From Fibrobacter sp. (GTDB taxonomy: Bacteria; Fibrobacterota; Fibrobacteria; Fibrobacterales; Fibrobacteraceae): a stretch of DNA of 64,000 nt. Below are positions 9,005-16,204 of this stretch, piece after piece. The notes beneath the pieces are model-generated. The model was not told the origin of the DNA, did not search any database, and saw only the letters and a list, made by a program, of their open reading frames with translations. A program made the position numbers and the translations under genes. Numbering within the stretch: position 1 is the first letter of the stretch; each line of letters starts with the position of its first letter. The stretch covers positions 62,001 through 126,000 of the forward strand of contig JAFPWY010000009.1 of NCBI GenBank assembly GCA_017412605.1, read 5' to 3'.

Positions 9005-9065
9005 CCGCGCCCAAATATAGAAAAAAACTATATCGCCATCGACGCGCTAACATAGATAATGCGGT

Positions 9066-10166
9066 TTACTCCAGGTACACGACTTCACCCATTTGCGGCA
9101 TAAGCACGGGCTTGCCCGATTCCTGGGCGGCACGTTTCGCGTTTTCCAGCGGTTCCGTGTACGAATGCTTGCTCAGGCAGAACTTGGAATGATGAACAGT
9201 CATGTAGCGGTTCGCGCCAAGCTCCACCATTTCCTTGCCCAGGTATTCCGGCATGGTGTGGATGAGCGACCAGTCCTTGTTATACTGCCCGTTTTCAAGA
9301 ATCGCCAAATCGATGTCGGTAAATTTCTTTCCGATTTTCTCGAAGTGCGGGCCGTACCCCGTATCGCCACCAATCCAAACGGTGCGTTTTGGGGACTTGA
9401 ACGCGAAAGACGCCCACAGAGTCTTGTTCTGGTGCAGATCACGGCCCGAAAAATGCCTTGCCGGAGTCGCCGTCACGTTAAAGTCTTCGCCCAAGTCGGC
9501 GGAATCCCACCAGTCGAGTTCCGTAAGTTTTTCAACGGGATACTTCCAGTATTCAAAATGCTCGCCCACGCCGAGGCCAGTCACCACGCGCTTTACGCGG
9601 GGTTCCAGTTCCGTAACCACCTGGTAATCCAGGTGATCCCAGTGGTCATGCGTAATCACCAGGTAGTCAATATCCGGCATGTCGGCAGGCTTGTAGACGT
9701 CCGTTCCCTTGAACATCTTGTTCACGAAGCTCACCGGCGAGCCCTGGTAAAAAACGGGATCCACCAGCACCTTCTTCCCAGATAAATTCATCAAGTACGA
9801 CGAATGCCCGAACCACACAATCCAATCCTTGTCGGCAGGAAGTTCCTTCAAGTCCGTCTTGACAACAGTCATTGCCGTATCGGGAATTGTCTGCGACTTG
9901 TCGCCAAACAGGAAATCCTTCCATACAGCAAAAACATTCTTGTCGCCCGTCATGGTGACGGTCTCGACCTCGTTTACGAACTGCTTGCCGTCGTAATTCG
10001 GCGACTGCTTGATGCGTTCAAGGCGTTTGCCTTGTGGAATATGGCCAAATTTTTCCTGACTCAAGAACAACACGCCTGCGTCTCCTAAAATAAATAGTAC
10101 TGATAAGACAATCGCCGTAATCATGAGTTTCTTGTTCTTTGTAAAGCGCAAGCGCAGCGTCCCCAT
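9066..10166 (-). CDS. Membrane-anchored MBL-fold metallo-hydrolase (UlaG/NAPE-PLD-like)
   Basis: An N-terminal membrane anchor (LMITAIVLSVLFILGDAGVLF) precedes a zinc-dependent beta-lactamase-fold domain. The metal-binding motif HDHWDHLD is followed by TPARHFSGRD, GGDTGYG and a final VHHSKF. The layout matches the NAPE-PLD/RomA-like branch, which hydrolyses lipid-linked or lactone substrates; the real substrate is unknown. The ATG at 10166 begins one base after the upstream stop codon and is preferred to a start at 10220 inside the previous gene. It is last in the merR-oxidoreductase-MBL unit. Confidence 0.85.
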   Translation of the reverse strand: MGTLRLRFTKNKKLMITAIVLSVLFILGDAGVLFLSQEKFGHIPQGKRLERIKQSPNYDGKQFVNEVETVTMTGDKNVFAVWKDFLFGDKSQTIPDTAMTVVKTDLKELPADKDWIVWFGHSSYLMNLSGKKVLVDPVFYQGSPVSFVNKMFKGTDVYKPADMPDIDYLVITHDHWDHLDYQVVTELEPRVKRVVTGLGVGEHFEYWKYPVEKLTELDWWDSADLGEDFNVTATPARHFSGRDLHQNKTLWASFAFKSPKRTVWIGGDTGYGPHFEKIGKKFTDIDLAILENGQYNKDWSLIHTMPEYLGKEMVELGANRYMTVHHSKFCLSKHSYTEPLENAKRAAQESGKPVLMPQMGEVVYLE

Positions 10167-10167
10167 T

Positions 10168-10749
10168 CTAGCGGATAAAGTTCGTGAAAATTTTCTTTTC
10201 GGCAACAGGCTGTTCAACACCCGCCTTCTTGCCCGCTTCGATGCTCTTTAGGATCCATGCCATGTTGCGGCCCAGTTCCTGCATAATCTGCACGCCTTCC
10301 TCGTCCTTCAGCACGTCTTCGGGGCTAGAACCGTGAACCATATTCCAGTAGCGCGACGCCACCATGGGCTGCTGCGCAAATGCCGGATACTTGTTCAGCG
10401 CGTCGAGAGTAGCGCTGGTCCCTGCACGGCGGGCAGAAGCAACCGTTGCGGCAGGCTTAAAGAGAAGTTCCGCTTCGGCAATGCCATAAAGCCTGTCCAG
10501 GAACATCAGCATCTCGCCACTCGGGGAAGCGTAGTACACCGGAGAGCCGTAAACGACAGCATCGGCAGTTTTCAAGATTTTCTTCGCTTCGTGAACCACG
10601 GCGTCGGTTTCGCCCTTCAGCACGCGACCGCCCACGAAAAAGATTTCAGTCTCGATGCCTGCGGCCTTGAGTTCGCCGGCCACGAGGCTCAGCGCCGTAT
10701 AAGTGCAGCCCTTTTCGCGACGGCTACCGTTGAATAAAACAACTTTCAT
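10168..10749 (-). CDS. NADPH-dependent FMN reductase-like flavoprotein
   Basis: A flavodoxin-fold NAD(P)H-dependent oxidoreductase, ~193 aa, apparently cytoplasmic (no signal). The phosphate-binding loop is FNGSRREKGCTYTAL and the flavin-ring loop is YGSPVYYASPSGEM. Such enzymes reduce quinones, nitro compounds or chromate, or supply reduced flavin. It lies 42 bp downstream of a MerR regulator on the same strand, so it is probably induced with it. Confidence 0.88.
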   Translation of the reverse strand: MKVVLFNGSRREKGCTYTALSLVAGELKAAGIETEIFFVGGRVLKGETDAVVHEAKKILKTADAVVYGSPVYYASPSGEMLMFLDRLYGIAEAELLFKPAATVASARRAGTSATLDALNKYPAFAQQPMVASRYWNMVHGSSPEDVLKDEEGVQIMQELGRNMAWILKSIEAGKKAGVEQPVAEKKIFTNFIR

Positions 10750-10791
10750 GATTAATTCCTTTGTTATAAAAAAAGTTTCTTTATTAAAATT

Positions 10792-11238
10792 CTACTTGTC
10801 AAAATCGTCCGGGGACTCGAACAACTTTTTCTTCAGATGTTTGAACCGCCTTTCGTTGGTGGCGACATCCAGGTTGCCCACCCGAACGGCTTCCCGATAC
10901 AGGAGTTCCTTAAAGCGAATCTTGTTCATGACCACCGTAAGGCGGGCCATTTCCTTTTCAAGAATCTTGCGGCGGTTTTCAAAAAGGGACAGCCTTTGGG
11001 AAAGCGTAGAATCGCCCTCGTTGAACCACTCGATGTACTGGCGGATTTCCTTGATTTGTAATCCCGAATCCTTGAGGCATTCAATCATGGTAAGCCAGCG
11101 AAGGTCTTCGTCGCTGTAGGCCCGCACGCCCGAGGCGTTCTTCTTGACAAAGGGAAGCAGGCCCTCTTTTTCGTAGTAACGCAGGGTATGGGCCGAAAGC
11201 CCGGTTTTCTTGACAACTTCGCCTATGGAGTAACTCAT
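10792..11238 (-). CDS. MerR family transcriptional regulator, NmlR/AdhR-like
   Basis: The N-terminal winged-helix domain reads IGEVVKKTGLSAHTLRYYEKEGLL, followed by a long dimerisation helix. The only cysteine is Cys54 (IECLKDSG). The NmlR/AdhR group carries a conserved Cys at about this position and responds to aldehydes and other electrophiles rather than metals; no metal-binding Cys cluster is present. Length is 148 aa. Three copies of a matching dyad stand in MerR-type promoters: before this gene, before the divergent gene at 11387, and before larB at 14118. The regulator probably controls all three units. Confidence 0.9.
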   Translation of the reverse strand: MSYSIGEVVKKTGLSAHTLRYYEKEGLLPFVKKNASGVRAYSDEDLRWLTMIECLKDSGLQIKEIRQYIEWFNEGDSTLSQRLSLFENRRKILEKEMARLTVVMNKIRFKELLYREAVRVGNLDVATNERRFKHLKKKLFESPDDFDK

Positions 11239-11267
11239 ATTTGCAAAATATAATTATTTTTTCCCAA

Positions 11268-11297
11268 ATACTAGAGTTAGAGTCAACTCTAAATAAA
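11268..11297 (-). promoter_or_regulatory. MerR-type promoter of the regulator gene with dyad operator
   Basis: The dyad TTAGAGT-CA-ACTCTAA (11277-11292, 7-bp perfect arms) lies between a -35-like TTTATT and a -10-like TAGTAT on the minus strand with an 18-nt spacer. That is the lengthened spacer typical of MerR promoters. It would drive the regulator and the two genes behind it. Confidence 0.6.
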
Positions 11298-11322
11298 ATT
11301 TTTCATCTTTTTTCACAAGAAC

Positions 11323-11352
11323 ATGACACCTAGAGTAAACTCTAAGTATTAT
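11323..11352 (+). promoter_or_regulatory. MerR-type promoter before the membrane protein/DUF362/tat operon
   Basis: The dyad TAGAGT-AA-ACTCTA (11331-11344) sits between ATGACA (-35-like, 11323-11328) and TATTAT (-10-like, 11347-11352), an 18-nt spacer. A strong ribosome site and the ATG at 11387 follow. The half-sites match those before merR and larB. Confidence 0.7.
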
Positions 11353-11386
11353 ATTTCTTGTAGAAACTTATTCAAAAGGAGATTTT

Positions 11387-11791
11387 ATGTGCTGTTTTGT
11401 CGTGCCCATGGCCGAAGCGGTCGTCACCACCATCGCAACCCTCGTGTTGCAGCAGACCGACAAGTCCAAAAGTGAATCCAGGAACCTTGAAGCCGCGGTT
11501 TCTGGCGCTCCGCAACCCTTCTATAAAAGCCTGCGCCTGCTTGCCCGTATGCTCTGGCTCGTGACGGGCGTCCTGATTATCGACCACGCCATGAACGGAG
11601 AACTCATGTGGAGTTATCCCTTCTTTACCGCAGCCACAAGCCCCGAAGGCGTTTCCGAGATGGTGCGAGAAATGTCCACGGTAGGTGTTGCCATGTCGGC
11701 ATTTATCACGTCCGTATGGGCGGTGATGATTATTGCGCGCAAATACAAGGCCCAATCCCTCGCCAAGGTCGAGGCTCACTCAAATCACTGA
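11387..11791 (+). CDS. Small integral membrane protein of unknown function
   Basis: I do not recognise a named family. The 134-residue protein begins MCCFVVPMAEAVV (paired cysteines, hydrophobic) and has two clear membrane segments at about residues 49-68 and 101-118 separated by a loop with HAMNGELMWSYPFF. AAGGAG stands 6 bp before the ATG. It is the first gene behind the MerR-type promoter and is followed by the Tat-exported DUF362 protein. A role as membrane partner or electron/metal conduit for that protein is possible but is inference only. Confidence 0.75.
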   Translation: MCCFVVPMAEAVVTTIATLVLQQTDKSKSESRNLEAAVSGAPQPFYKSLRLLARMLWLVTGVLIIDHAMNGELMWSYPFFTAATSPEGVSEMVREMSTVGVAMSAFITSVWAVMIIARKYKAQSLAKVEAHSNH

Positions 11792-11810
11792 CCTTCGGTC
11801 CGAACCACAG

Positions 11811-11846
11811 CCTAATCACTAACCACCAACCACTAACCACTACAAA
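11811..11846 (+). repeat. Short tandem repeat of ACCACTA/ACCACCA type
   Basis: The gap between the membrane protein and the DUF362 gene is made of CACTAACC/ACCACTA units repeated about four times. It leaves no visible Shine-Dalgarno site before the ATG at 11848. It may be a simple-sequence insertion that tunes translation of the next gene. Confidence 0.6.
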
Positions 11847-11847
11847 T

Positions 11848-12852
11848 ATGGATAGAAGAGACTTTCTAAAAACCGCAGGCGCAGCAGCACTGGTCTCCGC
11901 CGTATTCACACCCGCTTTCGCGAAAGGGAAATCCATGGAACAGAAGGAACCCGGAAAGAACGTTTCCAACGTCTATTTCACCAAGGACCTGAGTGCCGCC
12001 GGCCTCATCAAGTTGTACAAGAAAATCAACGATGGCATCACCGGTCGTGTTGCCATCAAGCTCCACACCGGCGAAAAGAACGGCCCCAACATCCTGCCTC
12101 GCGAATGGGTCAAGGAATTCCAGGCACAAGTTCCCAACTCAAAGATTGTGGAGACCAACACCTGGTACGAAGGCGACCGCTACACTACCGAACAGCACCG
12201 CGAAACCCTCAAGGTGAACGGGTGGACCTTCTGCGACGTGGATATCATGGACGAAGACGGCGAAGTGATGCTCCCCGTAAAGGACGGCCTCATTTTCAAG
12301 GAAATGTCCATGGGCGCACATATCAAGAATTACGATTCCATGATCGTACTGACTCACTTCAAGGGTCACACCATGGGCGGTTTCGGCGGTTCCATGAAGA
12401 ACATCGCCATCGGTTGCGCGGGCGGACGCCTGGGCAAGAAGATGATTCACGAATACGTGAAGGGCGGCCCCACCAAGATGGAACCGGGCGGCACGGCGGG
12501 CTGGAAAACCAGCGGAGCCCTGTTCATGGAAACCATGGCCGATTCCGCAAAGGCCACCTGCGATTTTTTCAAGGGTCACATCTGCTTCATCAACGTGCTG
12601 CGCCGCATGTCCGTTGATTGCGACTGCACGGGTGTTGCTGCCGAAGAACCCAAGTGCCGCGACATCGGAATTCTCGCCTCCACAGATATCGTGGCGGTGG
12701 ACCAGGCCAGCGTTGACATGGTCTATAAGCTCCCGCCCAAGGAACTTCACGACCTCAAGGAACGCATCGAGTCCCGCGAGGGCCTGCACCAGCTCCCCGC
12801 CATGGAAAAGCTGAAGATGGGTAACCGAAAATACAGGATTATCGAACTGTAG
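11848..12852 (+). CDS. Tat-exported COG2768/DUF362 Fe-S centre protein; candidate nickel-pincer enzyme
   Basis: The N-terminus DRRDFLKTAGAAAL is a classical twin-arginine signal ending near AFA, so the folded protein is exported. The body matches DUF362/COG2768 ('uncharacterised Fe-S center protein'), including the late segment DIGILASTDIVAVDQASVD and cysteines in DCDC (258, 260) and Cys270. The segment H174-TMGGFGGSM-K184 has the pattern HxxxGFxGxxK. As I remember it, the lactate racemase LarA binds its nickel-pincer cofactor through Lys in a motif of the same spacing (HxxxGFSGGxK). The gene is followed by tatA-tatC and shares its operator type with larBCE. The 334-aa frame starts at the ATG giving the Tat signal; longer upstream starts would run through the preceding gene. 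Function is unproven. Confidence 0.8.
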   Translation: MDRRDFLKTAGAAALVSAVFTPAFAKGKSMEQKEPGKNVSNVYFTKDLSAAGLIKLYKKINDGITGRVAIKLHTGEKNGPNILPREWVKEFQAQVPNSKIVETNTWYEGDRYTTEQHRETLKVNGWTFCDVDIMDEDGEVMLPVKDGLIFKEMSMGAHIKNYDSMIVLTHFKGHTMGGFGGSMKNIAIGCAGGRLGKKMIHEYVKGGPTKMEPGGTAGWKTSGALFMETMADSAKATCDFFKGHICFINVLRRMSVDCDCTGVAAEEPKCRDIGILASTDIVAVDQASVDMVYKLPPKELHDLKERIESREGLHQLPAMEKLKMGNRKYRIIEL

Positions 12853-12933
12853 CCTAGTTCGCGATGGTGCCGTAGATAATTTTTCGTCACCGTCGCGGAT
12901 TGTGTTATATTTCTAGGAAAAGGCAGGTAAAAT

Positions 12934-13158
12934 ATGTCCCTTGGAATTCCAGAAATAATCCTGATTGTGGTCGTGGTGCTCCTTTTGTTCGGGGCAAAGC
13001 GCATTCCTGAACTCGCACGTTCCCTGGGACGCGCCCAGAACGAGTACAAGAAGGCGAAAGACGCCCTGAAGGAAGAAGCCGAAGACCTGCAGAAGACGGT
13101 AGAAAAAGCCGCCGATGCTTCAGCACGCTCAGCAACCGAAGAAGAAAAGAAAGGCTGA
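12934..13158 (+). CDS. tatA: Twin-arginine translocase subunit TatA
   Basis: A 74-residue protein with the TatA/E layout: short N-terminus GIPEIILI, one membrane helix, the FGAKRIPELARSLGRA amphipathic helix and a charged tail. It forms the Tat pore with TatC for export of folded proteins. The stop overlaps the tatC start by one base. Placement directly after a Tat substrate suggests a dedicated translocase. Confidence 0.95.
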   Translation: MSLGIPEIILIVVVVLLLFGAKRIPELARSLGRAQNEYKKAKDALKEEAEDLQKTVEKAADASARSATEEEKKG

Positions 13159-14063
13159 TGACCTCCAAACAGGATCAAGAGGCTACGCTGATTTCGCATT
13201 TGGAAGCGCTCCGTCGGGCGCTTTTGCGTTCTATTGTCGCCCTTGCCATCGGCATCGTACCCCTGTTCCTTGTTTCGCCCTACGTTCTGGACTGGTTCTG
13301 TAAGCAAATTGCCCTGCAGGGCGGCGTCACGCTCCACTACTTTTCCCCGATGGAAGTGTTCCTGCTGCAGCTCAAGATTTCTGCACTGCTGGACTGCGTA
13401 CTGTTTTCGCCCTACATCGCCTGGAACATGTGGCAATTCGTGCTTCCTGCTCTATACGATAACGAGAAACGATTCATCCGCTCCATCGTGGCCATGACCA
13501 GCGGGCTGTTTATCGCGGGCGTCGCCTTCTGCCTTGTCGTCTGCTTCCCGCTGATTGTGCAGTTCGGCATGAGCTTTGCAAGCACGACCCTGCAGCCCGT
13601 ATTCGGAGTCTCCAACCTGGTAACACTCGCGCTCTGGCTTTCGCTTGCGTTCGGATGCATGTTCCAGTTCCCGCTAGTGACCTACGCGCTTATCCGTGCG
13701 GGCATCGTGAATTACGAAACCGTCTGCAGCAAGCGCCCCTACGTGGTGGTGGCAATCCTTGTGCTAGCGGCTCTCCTCACGCCCCCCGATGTTGTAAGCC
13801 AGTTGCTGCTCGGGCTCCCGACGTACCTGCTCTTCGAAGCGGGTCTACTTGCGGCCAGGCATTACAAGGGGCACGCCTTGAAAGAAGTCCACCCTGAAAA
13901 CGCCCCGAACATCGCGCCGCAAGATTCAACAGCAACCGCGCCGGAGGAAACCACAGCGACGAAAGCCGAATCTCCCGCAGTCGACGACATCGATTTCGCG
14001 GCACCTTCTTCCAAGTTCCAGGTCGGCGCAGAAAAAGACGCCGACAAGTGGAAACCTTATTGA
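13158..14063 (+). CDS. tatC: Twin-arginine translocase subunit TatC with extended C-terminal tail
   Basis: Six membrane segments and the TatC landmarks LISHLEALRRALLRS, FSPMEVFLLQLK and the late TPPDVVSQLLLGLPTYLLFE are visible. TatC recognises the RR signal. The last ~60 residues (Ala/Thr/Glu-rich, ending FQVGAEKDADKWKPY) exceed the usual TatC length and are probably cytoplasmic and disordered. It is the last gene of the operon behind the MerR-type promoter; larB follows 54 bp later under its own copy. Confidence 0.95.
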   Translation: MTSKQDQEATLISHLEALRRALLRSIVALAIGIVPLFLVSPYVLDWFCKQIALQGGVTLHYFSPMEVFLLQLKISALLDCVLFSPYIAWNMWQFVLPALYDNEKRFIRSIVAMTSGLFIAGVAFCLVVCFPLIVQFGMSFASTTLQPVFGVSNLVTLALWLSLAFGCMFQFPLVTYALIRAGIVNYETVCSKRPYVVVAILVLAALLTPPDVVSQLLLGLPTYLLFEAGLLAARHYKGHALKEVHPENAPNIAPQDSTATAPEETTATKAESPAVDDIDFAAPSSKFQVGAEKDADKWKPY

Positions 14064-14080
14064 TTTTTAGAAAAATTTAT

Positions 14081-14111
14081 TTGCCTTAGAGTCAACTCTA
14101 AGTGATATATT
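14081..14111 (+). promoter_or_regulatory. MerR-type promoter before larBCE
   Basis: The dyad CTTAGAGT-CA-ACTCTAAG (14085-14102, 8-bp perfect arms) lies between TTGCCT (14081-14086) and TATATT (14106-14111) with a 19-nt spacer, the textbook MerR arrangement. It repeats the operator found before merR itself, which ties nickel-pincer cofactor synthesis to the same regulator. Confidence 0.78.
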
Positions 14112-14117
14112 AGAAGT

Positions 14118-14846
14118 ATGAAAAAGTTTGTCTCAAAAGATTCCTTTGAAGACCTCGGTTTTGCCAAACTGGACGTGAGTCGCGAATCGCGCACAGGCAC
14201 TAGCGAGGCCGTTTATTGTGCTGGCAAGACGTCGGAACAGCTCCTGAAAATTCTTAGAAAGTTCCGAGACAAAGGCTGCCGCGTGCTCGGGACAAAGTGC
14301 AGCAAGGAACAGGCGGAATTTATCGCAAATGCAGGCGAGAAAATCTGCTACGACGAACTCTCCCGGACGATTTCGCTGGCAGATGAAACTCCTGCCAGGC
14401 AGAAACGCGGGCGTTCCGGCGGCAAGGCGGCGCAAACGGTTGCAAAACTCGGGCCCGTGGCCGTATGCTGCGCAGGAACGGCGGACCTGCCTATTGCCGA
14501 AGAAGCCGCCAAGACGCTGGAATTTAACGGCGTGAAAGTCGTGCGCCAATACGATGTAGGGATTGCGGGGCTGCACCGCCTACTTTCGAAGGTGGAGGAT
14601 ATCCGCAAGGCTTCGGTGGTTATCGCGGTTGCCGGAATGGAAGGCGCGCTCCCCGGCGTGATTGCCGGACTCGTGAAAGCGCCCGTGATTGCCGTGCCCA
14701 CATCGGTCGGGTACGGAGCATCCTTCGGCGGGATCAGCGCGCTGCTCACCATGCTCAACACCTGCGCCGAGGGCGTGACGGTGGTAAATATCGATAACGG
14801 TTTCGGGGCGGCCATCGCCGCATTTAGAATGTTGAAGGTAAAATGA
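14118..14846 (+). CDS. larB: Nickel-pincer cofactor biosynthesis protein LarB
   Basis: LarB carboxylates and hydrolyses nicotinic acid adenine dinucleotide to pyridinium-3,5-dicarboxylate mononucleotide. The C-terminal half is PurE-like: VCCAGTADLPIAEEA, YDVGIAGLHRLL, VAGMEGALPGVIAGL, PTSVGYGASFGGISALL. The N-terminal part DLGFAKLDVSRESRTG is also typical. Length is 242 aa. The stop overlaps larC (ATGA). Confidence 0.95.
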   Translation: MKKFVSKDSFEDLGFAKLDVSRESRTGTSEAVYCAGKTSEQLLKILRKFRDKGCRVLGTKCSKEQAEFIANAGEKICYDELSRTISLADETPARQKRGRSGGKAAQTVAKLGPVAVCCAGTADLPIAEEAAKTLEFNGVKVVRQYDVGIAGLHRLLSKVEDIRKASVVIAVAGMEGALPGVIAGLVKAPVIAVPTSVGYGASFGGISALLTMLNTCAEGVTVVNIDNGFGAAIAAFRMLKVK

Positions 14847-16165
14847 TGAAATATCTCTATCTTGATGGATCTTGCGGTATCAGCGGCGATATGACGGTTG
14901 CCGCACTTCTTGGACTTGGCGCATCACGCGAAAAAATGGATGCGGCGATTGCTGGGCTCAATCTAGAAGGCGTCCACGTCCATGTGGAAAATTCAAAGAG
15001 TTACAGCATTGCAGGGATTTCTTTTGCGGTACATGTCCATGACCACGACGCAGACCACGTGCATTCTCACGAAGAAGGGTATGTAGAGCATTGTGAGACG
15101 AAAGACGATAGACGAAAGACGAAAGAATGTCATGAAGGTCATCATCATCATCACGAACATCGGCACTTGTCCGAGGTTTACGAGATTCTGGACCGCGCAG
15201 CAAATGCAGGAGCAGTCACGCCCCGCGCCCTTGAAACCGCGAAGAAGATTTTCCGTATCATCGCCGAAGCCGAGGCAAAGGCTCACGGCGTGCCCGTAGA
15301 AGAAGTCCATTTCCACGAAGTGGGTGCCGTCGATTCCATCGTCGATATCTTGGCGGTCGCCGTCCTTGCCGATGACCTTGGCATAGAGAACTGCATCGTT
15401 ACAGGGCTCAACGAAGGCTCTGGCTTTGTAGAAACACAACATGGCCAGTTGCCGATTCCCGTTCCGGCGGTAGCGCACATTGCAGAAGCGGCTGGCATCG
15501 CGCTTCACATCACCGAAACGAAGGGCGAAATGGTCACCCCAACGGGAGCGGGCATCGTGGCGGCCCTTCGGACAAGCGAAAGCCTCCCCGCAAGCTACAA
15601 AATCTTAAAATCGGGCATAGGTCTCGGCAAACGCGATTTCGGGCGCGCGAATTTCTTGCGGGCGCAAATCATCGAGGACTCCGCAGGCGACAAATGCGAC
15701 GGCGCAACATCCGGTACCACGGGGTCAGCGGTTCTTGATTGCAACGTTTTCCAGATTGAAGCGAACATCGACGATTCCACTCCCGAAGAACTGGGCTATG
15801 CGATGGACAAACTTTTCGAGGCGGGAGCCCGTGACGTCCATTTTATCCCCTGCTACATGAAGAAAAACCGCATGGGCACTCTCCTGTGCGCCCTCGCCGA
15901 CAGCGAGCACCTGGCCGCCGTAGAGAAAGCCATTTTCTTGCATACATCGACCGTCGGCGTGCGCCGTTTCCCCGTAGAACGCACCTGCATGGCCCGCAGC
16001 ACCTTTGAAGTCGAAACGGAATTCGGCAAGGTTCGCGTCAAGAAGTCCGTTTTGGGCGATATCAAAAAAATCAAACCCGAATTTGATGACCTGAAAGCAT
16101 GTGCCGACAAGGCGAGCGTTCCCATCCGCGAAATCCAGAAAGCGGTCGAGAAGAAACTGCACTAA
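14843..16165 (+). CDS. larC: Nickel-pincer cofactor nickel insertase LarC (single full-length frame)
   Basis: LarC inserts nickel into the dithio-pincer nucleotide using CTP. The start LYLDGSCGISGDMT, the His-rich segment near residue 100, AHGVPVEEVHFHEVGAVDSIVDI and GEMVTPTGAGIVAAL are family landmarks, and IEANIDDSTPEELGYAMD begins the C-terminal half. In Lactobacillus LarC1/LarC2 arise through a frameshift; here the gene is one uninterrupted frame of 440 aa. A stretch of about 12 residues just before the His-rich segment (ETKDDRRKTKE) is encoded by a GACGAAA-type simple repeat and looks inserted. Confidence 0.95.
   Translation: MMKYLYLDGSCGISGDMTVAALLGLGASREKMDAAIAGLNLEGVHVHVENSKSYSIAGISFAVHVHDHDADHVHSHEEGYVEHCETKDDRRKTKECHEGHHHHHEHRHLSEVYEILDRAANAGAVTPRALETAKKIFRIIAEAEAKAHGVPVEEVHFHEVGAVDSIVDILAVAVLADDLGIENCIVTGLNEGSGFVETQHGQLPIPVPAVAHIAEAAGIALHITETKGEMVTPTGAGIVAALRTSESLPASYKILKSGIGLGKRDFGRANFLRAQIIEDSAGDKCDGATSGTTGSAVLDCNVFQIEANIDDSTPEELGYAMDKLFEAGARDVHFIPCYMKKNRMGTLLCALADSEHLAAVEKAIFLHTSTVGVRRFPVERTCMARSTFEVETEFGKVRVKKSVLGDIKKIKPEFDDLKACADKASVPIREIQKAVEKKLH
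15096..15126 (+). repeat. GACGAAA simple repeat inside larC
   Basis: Three to four imperfect copies of AGACGAAAG/AGACGATAG lie in tandem and encode the charged stretch ETKDDRRKTKE just before the His-rich metal-binding segment. The low-complexity DNA contrasts with the surrounding codon use and suggests replication slippage or insertion that kept the frame. Confidence 0.65.
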
Positions 16166-16204
16166 AAGCGAGTTGTCAAGCCGCAATTTTATATTTTACT
16201 TTAC

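Noticed and set aside
9005..9065. BirA operator upstream of bioA
   Set aside because: An inverted repeat ATATAG-N7-CTATAT is present, but the half-sites do not match the TTGTNAAC-type BirA box.
14843..16165. Programmed frameshift in larC as in Lactobacillus
   Set aside because: The frame is continuous over both halves, so no frameshift is required here.
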